Part shown: positions 51,601-62,480 of the stretch, one piece after another
Position numbering within the stretch: the first letter of the stretch is position 1
Layout: the number at the start of each line of letters is the position of its first letter
Assembly: GCF_030463535.1 (NCBI RefSeq)
Contig: NC_132899.1
Location: 15,595,490 to 15,659,489, forward strand
Direction: 5' to 3'
DNA: 64,000 bases
From: Salminus brasiliensis
Taxonomy: Eukaryota; Chordata; Actinopteri; Characiformes; Bryconidae
Translations under genes and position numbers: made by a program
Notes under the pieces: model-generated
What the model was told of the DNA's origin: nothing
What the model saw: only the letters and a program-made list of their open reading frames with translations
Databases searched by the model: none

Positions 51601-54600
51601 TTGTAATACAATAGAGCATATTGTTTTCTTCACATATATACTTCATTAATACTGAATTCTTCAGTAAATACTAACACAAGCTATTGACGGAGGAGCCTGT
51701 TAGCTATGGGAAAAGATGATCAGTGTTTTTCCAAATGTAAAACAAATATGTTATCAGCCTCAGTTTAACCAAAATCAGGTTCTTACATTGGGTAGGCTTT
51801 ATATACAACCTATACCATACAGTTCATGTGAGCATCACAACAAATATATATAATTAGACTTTAGTGTCACATAAAGTCCAATTATTCCATGACCAGCTCA
51901 ATGTTGTTGCGAGGCAATTATAGATGTGTGTATATCGGGTTGAACAAAGCCTTTAAATATGAATCAGCCAATCAGAAATGAGGAACAGAACATGCCAAGA
52001 TCCATTTAAGCATTCAAATGGTTATTTGAGTGATCCTGAACTATATAAAAATATGTTTTATTGAGTTTGGATACATGTTTTAAATCCTCAGCACACAGAA
52101 CACCATGTGTCTATTAATAGTCATGAACAGAATGTAACAGTTTCTATTTGTATTTCTTTCTTCTCATGTTGCTATCAGGCTGATGGTTCGACCTTCCTCC
52201 AGATGGGAGCTTCCATCGAGCAGCAGATCAACGTTATGTTTAAAGTGCTGGAGGAATACAACTGGAGCAGTTTTGTGGTAATCACCAGCCTGCATCCCGG
52301 CTATGAGGACTTTGTGGACTACATCCGCTCTTTCACAGACACCAGCTACTTCCTGTGGGAGCTGCAGGAAGTGCTAAGCTTTGAGATGTCAGTGGGAGCC
52401 AATGACATCCGATCACGCAGACTGCTACAGCAGGTGGATGCTCAGGTGTTTCTCGTTTACTGTTCACATGATGAGGCTCAGTATCTGTTCAGGATGGCAT
52501 CTGATGTTGGGCTCTTGGGGCCTGGCTATGTTTGGGTTATCCCTAGCTTGGCAGTCGGAAATCCAGAGGCTATGCCTCCTGACAGCTTCCCGATTGGAGT
52601 CATCAGCATTATCTCAGACCACTGGAGAAAAACACTACGTCAGAGAGTTCGGGAAGGCGTGGCGGTGGTGGTGAAAGGAGTGTACAGTTTCCATAAATAT
52701 AGAGGATTTGTTCCTGAGGGGCACAATACCTGCAACAGTTCATCAAAGTTGTATTCCAATGATTCACTGTTTAGGTAAGATTGCAACCTTTCCTGGAGAT
52801 TTTATAAACTGAAATAATTGATCTATCAATGCTCGGCCCACATATGCATTTTTCTGTGGCCATTGTGGTGTTAACGTTTAACAGAATGTTGACAATGTAA
52901 CCTCAGAGGTTGCTTATCAATCAGATGTTTATATTTAAGCAACATTATGTTGCATTTTTATTATAACATAACAGCTTCAAAATCATTGTGATGCTCCACT
53001 AAGTAATAGGCAGAACAGCGTCTCTATTGTTGCTACTCTGGGATTGACATGCTGCTGCACTATATGGGCAAAAGTATTGGGACACCTGCTAATTTATTAT
53101 TTCTTCTGAAATCAGAAGTATTTAAAAGCATGTATTCTGCTCTTGTTGGAGTAACTGTCTCTACTGTCCAGGTAAAGCTTGCTACTAGATTTTGGAGCAT
53201 TGTTGTGAGGATTTGATTGCATTTAGCGACAAGAGTGTTAGTAAGGCATGGATGTTGAATGATCACCACCTCACCTCATTCCCAACTATAAGTATTGGAT
53301 AATTTCAGAGAACATTCTAGAAAACACAGTTTCACTGCTCCACAACTTAATGCTGGGTGTGCGTTATACCCCTCTAGCCCACACCTGGCATTAGGCATGG
53401 TTCCAATACGTTCATGTTTAACTGCTCCAGAGAGCCCTATTCTATTGGCAATACAATGCTGGCACAGTGTAAAATCCTGTGATATTACACTACCACATCA
53501 GTCCACATGATTCTTCACTATGGAATTACACTTCCTGACTGTAAGGGTAGCCCAGGAGCATTTAATACCATTTATTGCATTGATGCTGCTAAAAAATACT
53601 CATCTTATCCTTAACAGTACAATCCCTCACAAAAACAATAAAAACATTTTAAAGTTTAATTCGATTATTCACATACACAGCTACTAATTATGACCAATTA
53701 CTAGTATTTACTTTGAACAAAACAGGACTGGAATTGTGAGGCCGCACATCTGTGGTCAATGCACACTACAGCTTTCGAAAATAGAGCTGCTTAACTGGAG
53801 CAATTACACTCCTAGAAATGTTTAATGAAGCCATAAATTTAGTACCTCTTTGGCCTAAATCACTATTTTTCCCCTTCCACGAATTCTTAGATGTTGTCAA
53901 ATAAAATGAGGGATCTATGAGGAATATGAACAAAGCAGTTCAAGTGGTTGTAGTGAACAAGAAATGATATGCATACATTTCTTTTTGATATCTGATGTTA
54001 GCACATCCAGAAAAGATTCTTCTTTTTATAGCCCACAAGGCAAAACACTAAGACTCACAAAGCTCTTGTGCTTTTTTTTGGTCAGTCTTTCCCCTTTATA
54101 ATGAGATTTGGAGATTTTTCAGATTTCCTGGTTAAATCGGCTTTTCACCTGGGAGCAGTCGGCCTCATTAAAGACTGTTCCAGTTGCTTCCCTAGGCTTT
54201 CTGTGATCAAGCATTTCAGAGACACATGTGACTGGCTTCCCATCCATAACGTTCCCAGACTTCTAGGCTATATTGGCTTCTGGGCTTTTTTTCTCCACAA
54301 AAAAGCATGTTTCAATTTTGCAGACAGTTTATTATTATTACTAAGTCATTTTGACTGAAGTGACATAACATTAGCCAATTGTGAGTATGGGGTCACCACT
54401 TATGAGCTTAAAAACTAAAACTTATCAGTCCTCATATCCTCATATGCTGATCTTCAATTGCCTCCCAGTGTTAAACTTCTTAAGGTTTTTCATACCATGT
54501 GAACATCACAATGCCCTTTAATCCAAGCCTCAGGTAAAGGAACATGGTTATGAGTATAATACATTATAATGCACCTTGGTAAAACTTTACATTTCCCTTG

Positions 54601-57600
54601 TCCCTCAGGCTTCATTCATATTCAGTGTGGTTATGTGTTCACTCCTAATGTGTGCTATAAAACACAGGCCATTGTATAACTCTTTATGGGTCCGGCTGTT
54701 TGTGCAGGCACGAACAACCTGCAGGTTGGAGGATAAGAAATAAATCATAGAGATGTGCATGCATTACTCTGAAGAGTTCTGTGGGCCTGGAAAGAGGTTT
54801 TAACAGAGCTTTTGCTGCCTGTCTGGTTGTTTTATAGGCATATGCTGAATGTGACGTGGGATCACAGAGACCTCTCTTTCAATGATGACGGCTATCTCAC
54901 AAATCCCTCCATGGTGATCATCGCTTTGGATCGAGAGAGACGTTGGGACAAGGTAAAACTTTTCTTTAACCCAGTAGCCAGCTCTAACATAGACATCAGA
55001 GACACTTGTTTTTGGTGGGAACCTGCCATATGATGTATTAGATGTTTCTCTGAAGTAACACATGAACATTTCAGGAACTGTAAGCAGTTTTTCACTCTTT
55101 AATGACCTGATAATTCATAGCATCCAGTGACATTTGAGGGGGAAAAAATGAAAAACCTACACCTAATTAAAGGCACTGTATGCAATTCTGGAGAATGTCT
55201 GTTGATATTTTATTTGAACAGCAAAACAAACACCTCTCCCTTCAGTGCACCTTCAGATGCTGTGCATTGAATCCAAATGATCTCACTGTGCTAGCTAACC
55301 TCTTTTTAGACTGTGTTGTGGCCATAAACCCTCACACAAATGTCATACAATCAAATACCAGTCAAAAATATTAGAGAGAACAATGTCATGGCAAGTAATT
55401 CGCTTTAGCTAGGTTAGCGTTACCTCATTTCTGGGTTAGCAAACTGTGGCTACAGTTGCTGCTGCGAAGCAAACCAGCTGTGATTTGCAAATAAAACAAT
55501 ACAATACTTAGCAGGAATAGAGCTCCTACTTTTTCATGCCTTTCAACATATGGATCCATATGTTGAAAGGCCCCTGCCCTTCCCTTTGCCAGTTCTGTGC
55601 ATGAGCATAAACGGCCCTGTCGCTGATTGGCAGGAATAGTGTTGTATTTCTCGACCCAAACTCAAACAGAACAGTGAGATAGCAAGTCGTGAGGAAATGT
55701 TCCTGGAATATCACAAAAAGTGCATTGGATTGAAATCATATGCAGGTCCTAATGTTTTGAAAACAAAAATGTCTGAGAACTGGACTTTGCTATATAGGCA
55801 TATTGTGATTTTGCAGTCAACAACAAAATGACAACATGACATACTGGTCATCATCTGCTGTGTACCCCCTGCCTTCACTCCCCAACAACACATGTTCTGA
55901 CAATACACAGCACAAAAGAGCAAGCAAGGCTATAGTGGGTAATTGGCAGAGCCTGGAGCCTGTGAACCTGTAACATTTTGGATCGTGTGCTGTGAGAAAA
56001 TACTATAAACCCACACTGTAAACATTCCACCCAAGTGTACATTTGTAGCAATTTAGAGGTTACACCCCTCGGGTGCTACATGGTCCATGGTGGTAGCAAT
56101 GCAAAAACTGCTAATGTTGGATGTTCTAGAGCAGCGATAGTGAAGGTTCACAGAGAATGGACTTCTCAAACAGTCAGTGCCTCCCAACGTAATGACAGTG
56201 ATGCCCCACAGGCCATTAATGCCAGAGGAAAACAACGGCTCTGGCAAGTGATACAGAACAATCCACAATCAGTGCCACTTTGGACCAGTTAAGCTCTATA
56301 ATAAACACCTTCCACCCCATTTTCACTATTAGGTAGGTGATCCTAATTTTCTAATATAACTCTGTATGCTACAGCAATATCTGTGGTTTTAAAATTTCAA
56401 GTAAAATTTCCCCTATAATAACAATTAGGTCAAAGCTGCAACTTCATAGAACTGCAGTTACTAGTTTGCATGTTTGCCGTGTAATCACTGAACAGTAATC
56501 TTTAGAATGTACTAGCAGTGGAGTTTTAAAGGCTATGAGAGATTTAGGGAGTGAGGATTTCTTATAGAATGAAGAATTGCTTTCTGGATCATAAATTTTA
56601 GAATTTCTTGAAGACATCTTATAACCTCTACATGCCCTTATACTTTTATATGCACAAATCCAATTGCAGCCATTGAATTATTGAAACTCACAGTCAGATC
56701 TCTGTTTTATGGACTGCTGATTTAATTGCTAGCATATCTTTAACAAAACTTGTTGCATGTTCAATGCTTTTCAGAGGAGATTATTTCAAGGGCACAAACT
56801 CAGCAAACACTCAAAGCTCAGAGATGTCCAGTGTTGAAATTCACATTCTCTTCTCAAACACAGCTAATTCATCACTATCAACAACAGCAGATGATGCAAA
56901 TAGTTCTCTAAAACAGTCCCCTTGACCTCCCTTAGTCAGACCCTTATGGTTATGGTTTCTTTCAGTGGAGACATGTGGAGAGAGGTTGGCAATGTGCTAA
57001 CTCCACCTGACTGTGAAAGCAGATGTGTGTATAAATAGAGAAAAGGCTGAAGAACATGGTCAGTCACATCACCCTTGAGGGGCTAAAATAATGAAAATGA
57101 GAGTACTGTCACCACAAAGACATGCTGTATGCTTTATAGATGATAAGTCTTAGATGATCACCAAAAAAAAAGTAATTTCTCTCATCTCTGACCACCAACA
57201 CTTCCGTGGTCCCCTGTGTGACATAACAGCTTATCTTTATCAGTTTCCCCCCTGCTGTAGGCTCCTTTAGTTTCCCATCGACACTCTCAGTGCCACCTCT
57301 CTGCTGCTGGGGCCCTGCTCATCTGAGTGGAATGAATCACTACTATTTAAAAGCACAGGGATGCCCATGTTTTAGAGTCTGCGCTCTTCTGTACTGTCTA
57401 GGGAGTGCAGTACAGAGGGCAGTCTGACAGACAAGAGAAAACACTGACCACTCCATAGTGCCATAGTGCAGGCGGTTCAAAAAAATAGATTGTAACATTC
57501 TGGTTCAGAAATTAGCTCTTATAATGATGGATCCAATTTTCCTTGAAATGCAAACAAATCCCAAATATGAAAATATTGGTGAATGTCAGAATATGGATTT

Positions 57601-60600
57601 TAAGGAGATTATTTTTCATATTTCAGAGTAATGCTTAGACAAGCTTAGAGTGCATATGAACCAAATAAATTGTTAAACTTCACATATGGATTTATATGGA
57701 TATAAATGGTCCAAAAGAGTTCTGTGGTTGGGGGGGGTACCCCCTGAAGTTACAATATGTTAGCCAGTTAAATGAACGGCACACTACAGGGCATTAACAC
57801 CAGTTAATCACCTCAAACTGTAAGACTGCTTAATCTATTAAACCCATACACAATGGTATGTGGCCAAGTTAGCTAGCTAAGAAAATAGCTAACAAAAGAT
57901 CTCTTTGTTATTGTTATCTTGTTGGATTTTAAGTGTAGACTAGAGTATGTGAGCATAAAATCCTGGAGAGCTTTATAAATAAACGTATAGTGGCACAGTC
58001 TAATTACTGTTTGCCAGCTAGTCAGGTTTACTATCATAAGCATTGAAAAAGACTCAGTTGTAACAATTGGGAGGTTCAGGTAGGGTGCATTAAAGAGTTA
58101 TCTTTAGCAAACACAGCAGTATTAGAGCTCAGGACATAAACAGGAACACCTGGGGAGGATAACGAGAGGGCAGGGCTACAGACAAGACACAGGTGGGAAC
58201 ACTAATGACTAGGCAGGACTAGGGGGAGGAGGCAAGAACACAAATCAGAGCCATGTGCTGAAAAGCAAGTGAGAAATCGCAAACATATTTATACATGTAT
58301 CCACCCTGCAGCATGGTAACAATGCTACATGAATGGCTGCGGTTTCTCACCTTTTACTGAGATCTTTTATCCTGTTATCACAGTTTTAGTGGCTCAAGCT
58401 CTTAGTAGTGATTTGGCAATAGTAATCAGATGGCAAGGACAGCAGGGATGTTTAAAGGGTGAAATGTCAGCCATTTACATGCTTCAGGCTGCAGAACCCT
58501 ATGTTTTCAACTGTATAGAACATTATGTTTAGATTCTTTATACTTGCACATCAAAATGGATAATTCTTTAGGGAACTAAAGAAACATGTTTCCATATAAG
58601 AACCCTTGTTGCTGCCTTTATTTGTGAGAGTGTGCACCAAGCCATTAGCCATACAACTGCCTTGAAGGAATGAAAGCTTGAACATAACATAATCTCTATT
58701 CTTCGGAGTGATGAGCACTGAAATTGGTCCCATGCCTGGTCCATGCCAGGTTTCTTTGAAGAAACAGCAAACAAGCAAGCAAGACATTTCTCCCAAAAAG
58801 TAAATTGCATGCATCTGTTTCCCATGACAGGAGTAGATTTATCATTCACAGCATTATTGTAATATTCTGTGAGATAGATGACTTTCACTACCATTTGCTA
58901 CAAAAATACCTAACTCAGTCTCCATCAAAAACTGCTCTCCTGAATGGCATAAATACAACATTATATTACTTCATTGCTACATCATACCTCTGGAGTCATC
59001 TTGAGAATAACAGCCATAATACTTATCAATTTGAGCCACATCTGTCTGCTTCATTCAAGTATTTGTATGTAACAAGAACCCTCTGGTGTCTGACACTTAG
59101 GATGTCCGTCCACCTGATGGTAATTATGAACGGTTCAAATGACACAGCCAATGCAATCATGCTGCAGGCCTGTCTCATTACCCGCACCTGAAAGCCAGAA
59201 GATTGGATCTGTTTGCTCTGCTGATGTTTATGAATGATACCTGAATAAATCCCTATTGCTGAGGCTTATCATGCTTGCTTTGTCCTCACTGCTAATACCA
59301 TAAACAAATATGGATTACAACGAGAGGGACTGATCTCCAGTCTGAATAACCTCTGCATTCAACACAGCTGTTCAGATGCATATTTGGTTTAAAGACCATT
59401 AATGACTATTTTAAGCTGTTTAAGAAAAGATTATATAAACTGAAATTCAAGTATTCGAGCTTTGAGATACAGCACAAAATATTTTCTAGGTTAGGAAGGA
59501 GGAATATGATGATGTTTTAAGCCGAATACTGGCAATTATTGCACATTGCTTGGCGCCAAAACATGTTGAGCACAGCAGAATCCAGATGTTATCCAGATCC
59601 AGAGCTATCTGTTCATTTAGTAAACAGTGTGTGCAGCGTAAAGCTTTCTATTTGAGAAGCAACCAGCTGTTGATGGTACTTGAGTAACAGACTGGACAGC
59701 ACATGCAGCAATTCATTAACCAAGCACAGTAATTTTTTTTATCATATTCAAACTAAAATTAGCAAATTAAATGACTTGTTCATGGTGTGCTGGCTCTGAC
59801 TGTCTGACTGTCTCAGTGGACTAAGAGCTCTGAGTCTAATGTGAGAATGCATGAAAAGTATGTGTGTGAGGCTATATTGTATCCGGCAGGGATAGGTTGT
59901 TTTACTCTCTGGATAATAGGGTATTTTTTTTCTCTCTCTCTCTTAGCTCTGTAAATATTCTCAAGGTGTATAAGGGCCTCCTCATTAGCTCCACACCATT
60001 TTAAAGTAATACTACAGTGTTATCTTGTACAAAGCAAACAGAAAAACCTTCTTTATGCTTTTAGGTAGACACCTTTCAGTTCTCAAATCGCTCTGCATGA
60101 TCAGTTTTAACACATTTCTAGTTCTAGGAATGCAGTGATTTTCAGGGACAGTCTAGATTTTAATCTTTCTGTGTCTAGCAGTCTAATATTTATTTCAGTG
60201 AAGGAACACTTTCACAGCTTCAGGGACTGAGTAAAAAAAAGAGCTTGGGAATATTTTATCACAGCTTATGCATCACACCATACCTGACAGAATGCCACTA
60301 CTGGATTGTATCCTATTGAATAGCAAATGATTTGTTCAGCCTGGAACTGACGCTCCCTACCTGTGGGGAGTAAACGCTCGATTGAATTACGGGATATCTT
60401 TTCTTTATTACTGCTGCCACTCACCTGCAGGATTTCATCGTTCTGTGTTTCGCCTGTTGTCTCTGTTTCAAAGTGGCATCCTTAGGGGTTTAAAGCTTTA
60501 GATTGAATCCCCTGTTTCTCACTGTTTCTCTCCAGGTGGGGACCTTCGAGGGGGGGATTCTACACATGCGCTATCCGGTGTGGCCTCGCTACAGCAGTTT

Positions 60601-60747
60601 TCTGGAGCTTGTGTCTGATAATCGACACCTAACAGTGGCCACGCTGGAGGAGCGTCCCTTTGTCATTGTGGAGAGCGTGGACCCTGCCACAGGCACATGT
60701 GTGAGAAACACAGTGCCATGCCGCCGCCAAGCCAACAAGACAGAAGC
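45187..60747 (+). CDS. grin2c: grin2c, NMDA receptor subunit GluN2C, 5' part (truncated by window end)
   Basis: Coding exons 45187-45609, 52179-52774, 54838-54952 and 60536-60747 join in phase to 448 residues plus two bases. GluN2C is the glutamate-binding subunit of slow, low-conductance NMDA receptors at postsynaptic membranes. Residues 1-30 form a signal peptide with a Leu-rich core. Residues about 38-400 are the amino-terminal domain, with [49 protein letters not shown] and [11 protein letters not shown]. The ligand-binding lobe S1 begins at [19 protein letters not shown] (407-425), and the NTVPCRRQ segment follows. FLDLPL, VVFSGS and FEDDVD favour 2C over 2A, 2B and 2D. The pore, S2 lobe and intracellular tail must lie beyond the right edge. 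Introns are large (6.6, 2.1 and 5.6 kb). Which teleost duplicate this is cannot be decided here. Confidence 0.92.
49364..49388. repeat. (ATA)n microsatellite
   Basis: About eight perfect ATA units, followed 30 nt later by a short AT run (about 49420-49434). Confidence 0.93.
49700..49945. repeat. GGTTCTT/AAGAACC interspersed repeat
   Basis: It contains AGAACATTTTAAAG, GAGGTTCTTCATC, ATGGTTCTTTCTGGAACC and GAAGAACCCTTTGTG. A smaller relative is at about 5865-5925 (GGGTTCTTTGTAGC, AGAAGAACCAC). Sequences of this kind are common interspersed repeats in fish. No coding capacity. Confidence 0.5.
52179..52774 (+). CDS. grin2c: grin2c second coding exon: amino-terminal domain
   Basis: After GCTATCAG it encodes [40 protein letters not shown] and on to SNDSLF, residues 142-339, ending inside an Arg codon at GTAAGA. 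It matches GluN2C closely in [21 protein letters not shown]. The frame is also open for 72 nt of intron upstream, which is chance. Confidence 0.94.
53058..53470 (+). mobile_element. MITE-like repeat, copy C
   Basis: It begins CACTATATGGGCAAAAGTAT and follows copy A through GTTGGAGTAACTGTCTCTAC, TTGTGAGGATTTG, AGAACATT and CTAGCCCACACCTGGCATTA. The right end is missing after about 53470. It lies in the grin2c intron between the second and third coding exons. Confidence 0.75.
54838..54952 (+). CDS. grin2c: grin2c third coding exon
   Basis: A 115-nt exon after TTTTATAG completes the Arg codon and encodes [20 protein letters not shown] and [18 protein letters not shown], ending in phase 0 at GTAAAA. 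It matches HLLNVTWEGRDFSF of mammalian GluN2C. Confidence 0.94.
55538..55571. repeat. perfect 34-bp palindrome
   Basis: The sequence is GCCTTTCAACATATGGA followed at once by its exact complement, with GGATCC at the centre and no spacer. It is in the third visible grin2c intron. Confidence 0.97.
56040..56300 (+). pseudogene. Tc1-type transposase N-terminal relic
   Basis: The frame reads [40 protein letters not shown] and [10 protein letters not shown]. It corresponds to the second helix-turn-helix, the arginine-rich linker and the RRL-x-x-x-VQxN block of a Tc1-like transposase different from the 43.8-kb relic. No catalytic part follows. Confidence 0.65.
60536..60747 (+). CDS. grin2c: grin2c fourth coding exon: end of amino-terminal domain, start of S1
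   Basis: A 212-nt exon after TCTCCAG encodes [20 protein letters not shown] through [13 protein letters not shown]. It ends in the middle of a codon at GTAAGC, so at least one more exon follows beyond the window. Confidence 0.95.
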
Positions 60748-60984
60748 GTAAGCTTTCCTTTTTTATTTATGTCATATAAGACACATTTAGACTGAAGCTC
60801 ATTCTAATTAACCTTCTTGGGTAGACGTCATTGTGACTAATTTTCTGTACTTAGCTTGTCAAGTTTTGTAAATTTCTATCTGAAGCTGCTTTGCAAAACA
60901 GAGCTTTCGTGCTGGTTCTGCATATTCACAAACTACACAGGTTGCATAGGACCCTTATCGCACAAAGGAGATTTTACCTCTTGT

Positions 60985-61628
60985 CAGAAGTTATGGTCAG
61001 AAGTTTGCATACACTTGTCACGGACATGAATGTAATTTCAATATTAGGATTGAAATTATTTGATTGAACTGTATACAACATGTATATTTAATAGAATAAA
61101 CAATAATCTGATGCACAAGTGGGAGGGTATGAGGTTAAAAAAATATCTAAACATACAAAAATATACATACACCCACTTAGATTCATTTAGTGGTGCTAAA
61201 AGTTCCAAACAGTCTTTAAAATTGCCAAAGCCTTTTTGGTTGTTTCAGGCCATCAAAACCAATTTCTGGCCTCCTTCCTTCTTGGATAATTCTCAGATCT
61301 GCACTGAGCTCTTTGACTCTCCCATTGTACTGTGGGGTGGTCAGTCCTAGGATAAACCCTTTTTTATGTGGGCACAGACAAGCTACCAGCTGTAGTCAAT
61401 CATGATCACTAATAGGAAGTTAAGAGCCCTTGGCTTTTCTAAAGTTTTCTAAAAGACATTTTAAAACATCATCACTGAATTATAATAATTAAAGTGAGTG
61501 TATGTATGTTTTTGACCCTCTTTGTTTAATTTTGACCATGTGTTGATTTCAGAAACCCCCCAAATAAATTCATCATTGACATGACATGATGTCCATGATG
61601 AGTGTATACTTCAACCACAACTGCAAAC
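60985..61628. mobile_element. decayed non-autonomous Tc1-like element with terminal repeats
   Basis: The left end AGTTATGGTCAGAAGTTTGC (then ATACACT) and the right end, which on the minus strand reads CAGTTGTGGTTGAAGTATAC, are imperfect inverted copies about 640 bp apart. The interior carries no transposase. This end type is typical of fish Tc1-like elements. Confidence 0.55.
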
Positions 61629-62289
61629 CCTGAATATAGTGTATGCAAATTAACCTAAGCCTTTTGTGATGAGCTACATCATTATTATATATGGATGCAG
61701 ATCAAATTGATGCAAAATGAAAAGTTCTATTTTACTGGATTTTGTGAGCGTATAACTCAATATGACTCGAAACACTGCAAGAAAATTAGTCTTCCAGCAG
61801 AGAGCATAGTAATTTAAACATAAAAACATAGTTTTATTAAAGACATGCAGTGTTACTCATGCAAAGTGCTACTCCTACACCCCTTATGCTTTTCTTTCTG
61901 TAGTCTTCTCCACAGCCTAACTGTATTATTGCAATATATATATATATCATAAGTGTCATGCTAAAACCTTGGCCTCTGTTCTACTGCAGGAGCCAAATGG
62001 CTACTAAGGCAGCACCATACCATTACACGCTAGTGGATTCCTACATCATTAAGACCGCCCACCGAACAAGTACAGTTAGCTAACCATGGTGAGAAAAACA
62101 GGCTTAGCCCGGTTTGTAAGCGCAGTGCTGACACTTCCGTGTGAAAAAGCCACCAGAATGGTCACCCTCCATGCTCAGATCCATTCGCCACTGCAGTGGA
62201 CACAATGTCAAATGTATAATGAATGGACCAATACAAATCATAAAGACTTGAAATCAAATATTTTTACATTCACTTCCATTGAAATTAAG

Positions 62290-62480
62290 TTGTTTTCTTT
62301 CTCCTGTAAAGTTGCCGTTTTGGAGATATAAGGTTTTTGTGTGACAGCAACAATATGTAAGTACTGTTTCTCTGATTGAGTGGACACTTCCCAGTAGTAT
62401 TGAAAAAAGCTGTTTTTTACTGTGCCTTTGAGACTGATATTTATATGCAATGCATTTGTTTTCAACTCATTTAAAACTGT
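62290..62480 (+). repeat. interspersed repeat, GTTTTGGAGATATAAGGTTT type
   Basis: It shares GCCATTTTGGAGAT...AAG...TTTCTGTGTGACAG with 2340-2380 and matches my memory of a common fish repeat. There is no coding capacity. Confidence 0.45.

Larger units (their letters stand above)
45610..52178 (+). other. grin2c: grin2c intron after first coding exon, no gene seen
   Basis: 6.6 kb. It includes a transposon-end-like sequence at its start (45839), a relatively GC-rich complex stretch at 48640-49010 that could be a conserved element, (ATA)n at 49364, and a GGTTCTT-rich repeat at 49700-49950. No protein-like frame is found. Confidence 0.5.
54953..60535 (+). other. grin2c: third visible grin2c intron, no gene seen
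   Basis: 5.6 kb. Apart from the palindrome at 55538 and the transposase relic at 56040, it is AT-rich with chance frames only on both strands. Confidence 0.5.

Noticed and set aside
58551-59191. Frames of 87-128 codons in the third visible grin2c intron
   Set aside because: No similarity that I can recognise and no splice sites in compatible phase with grin2c.
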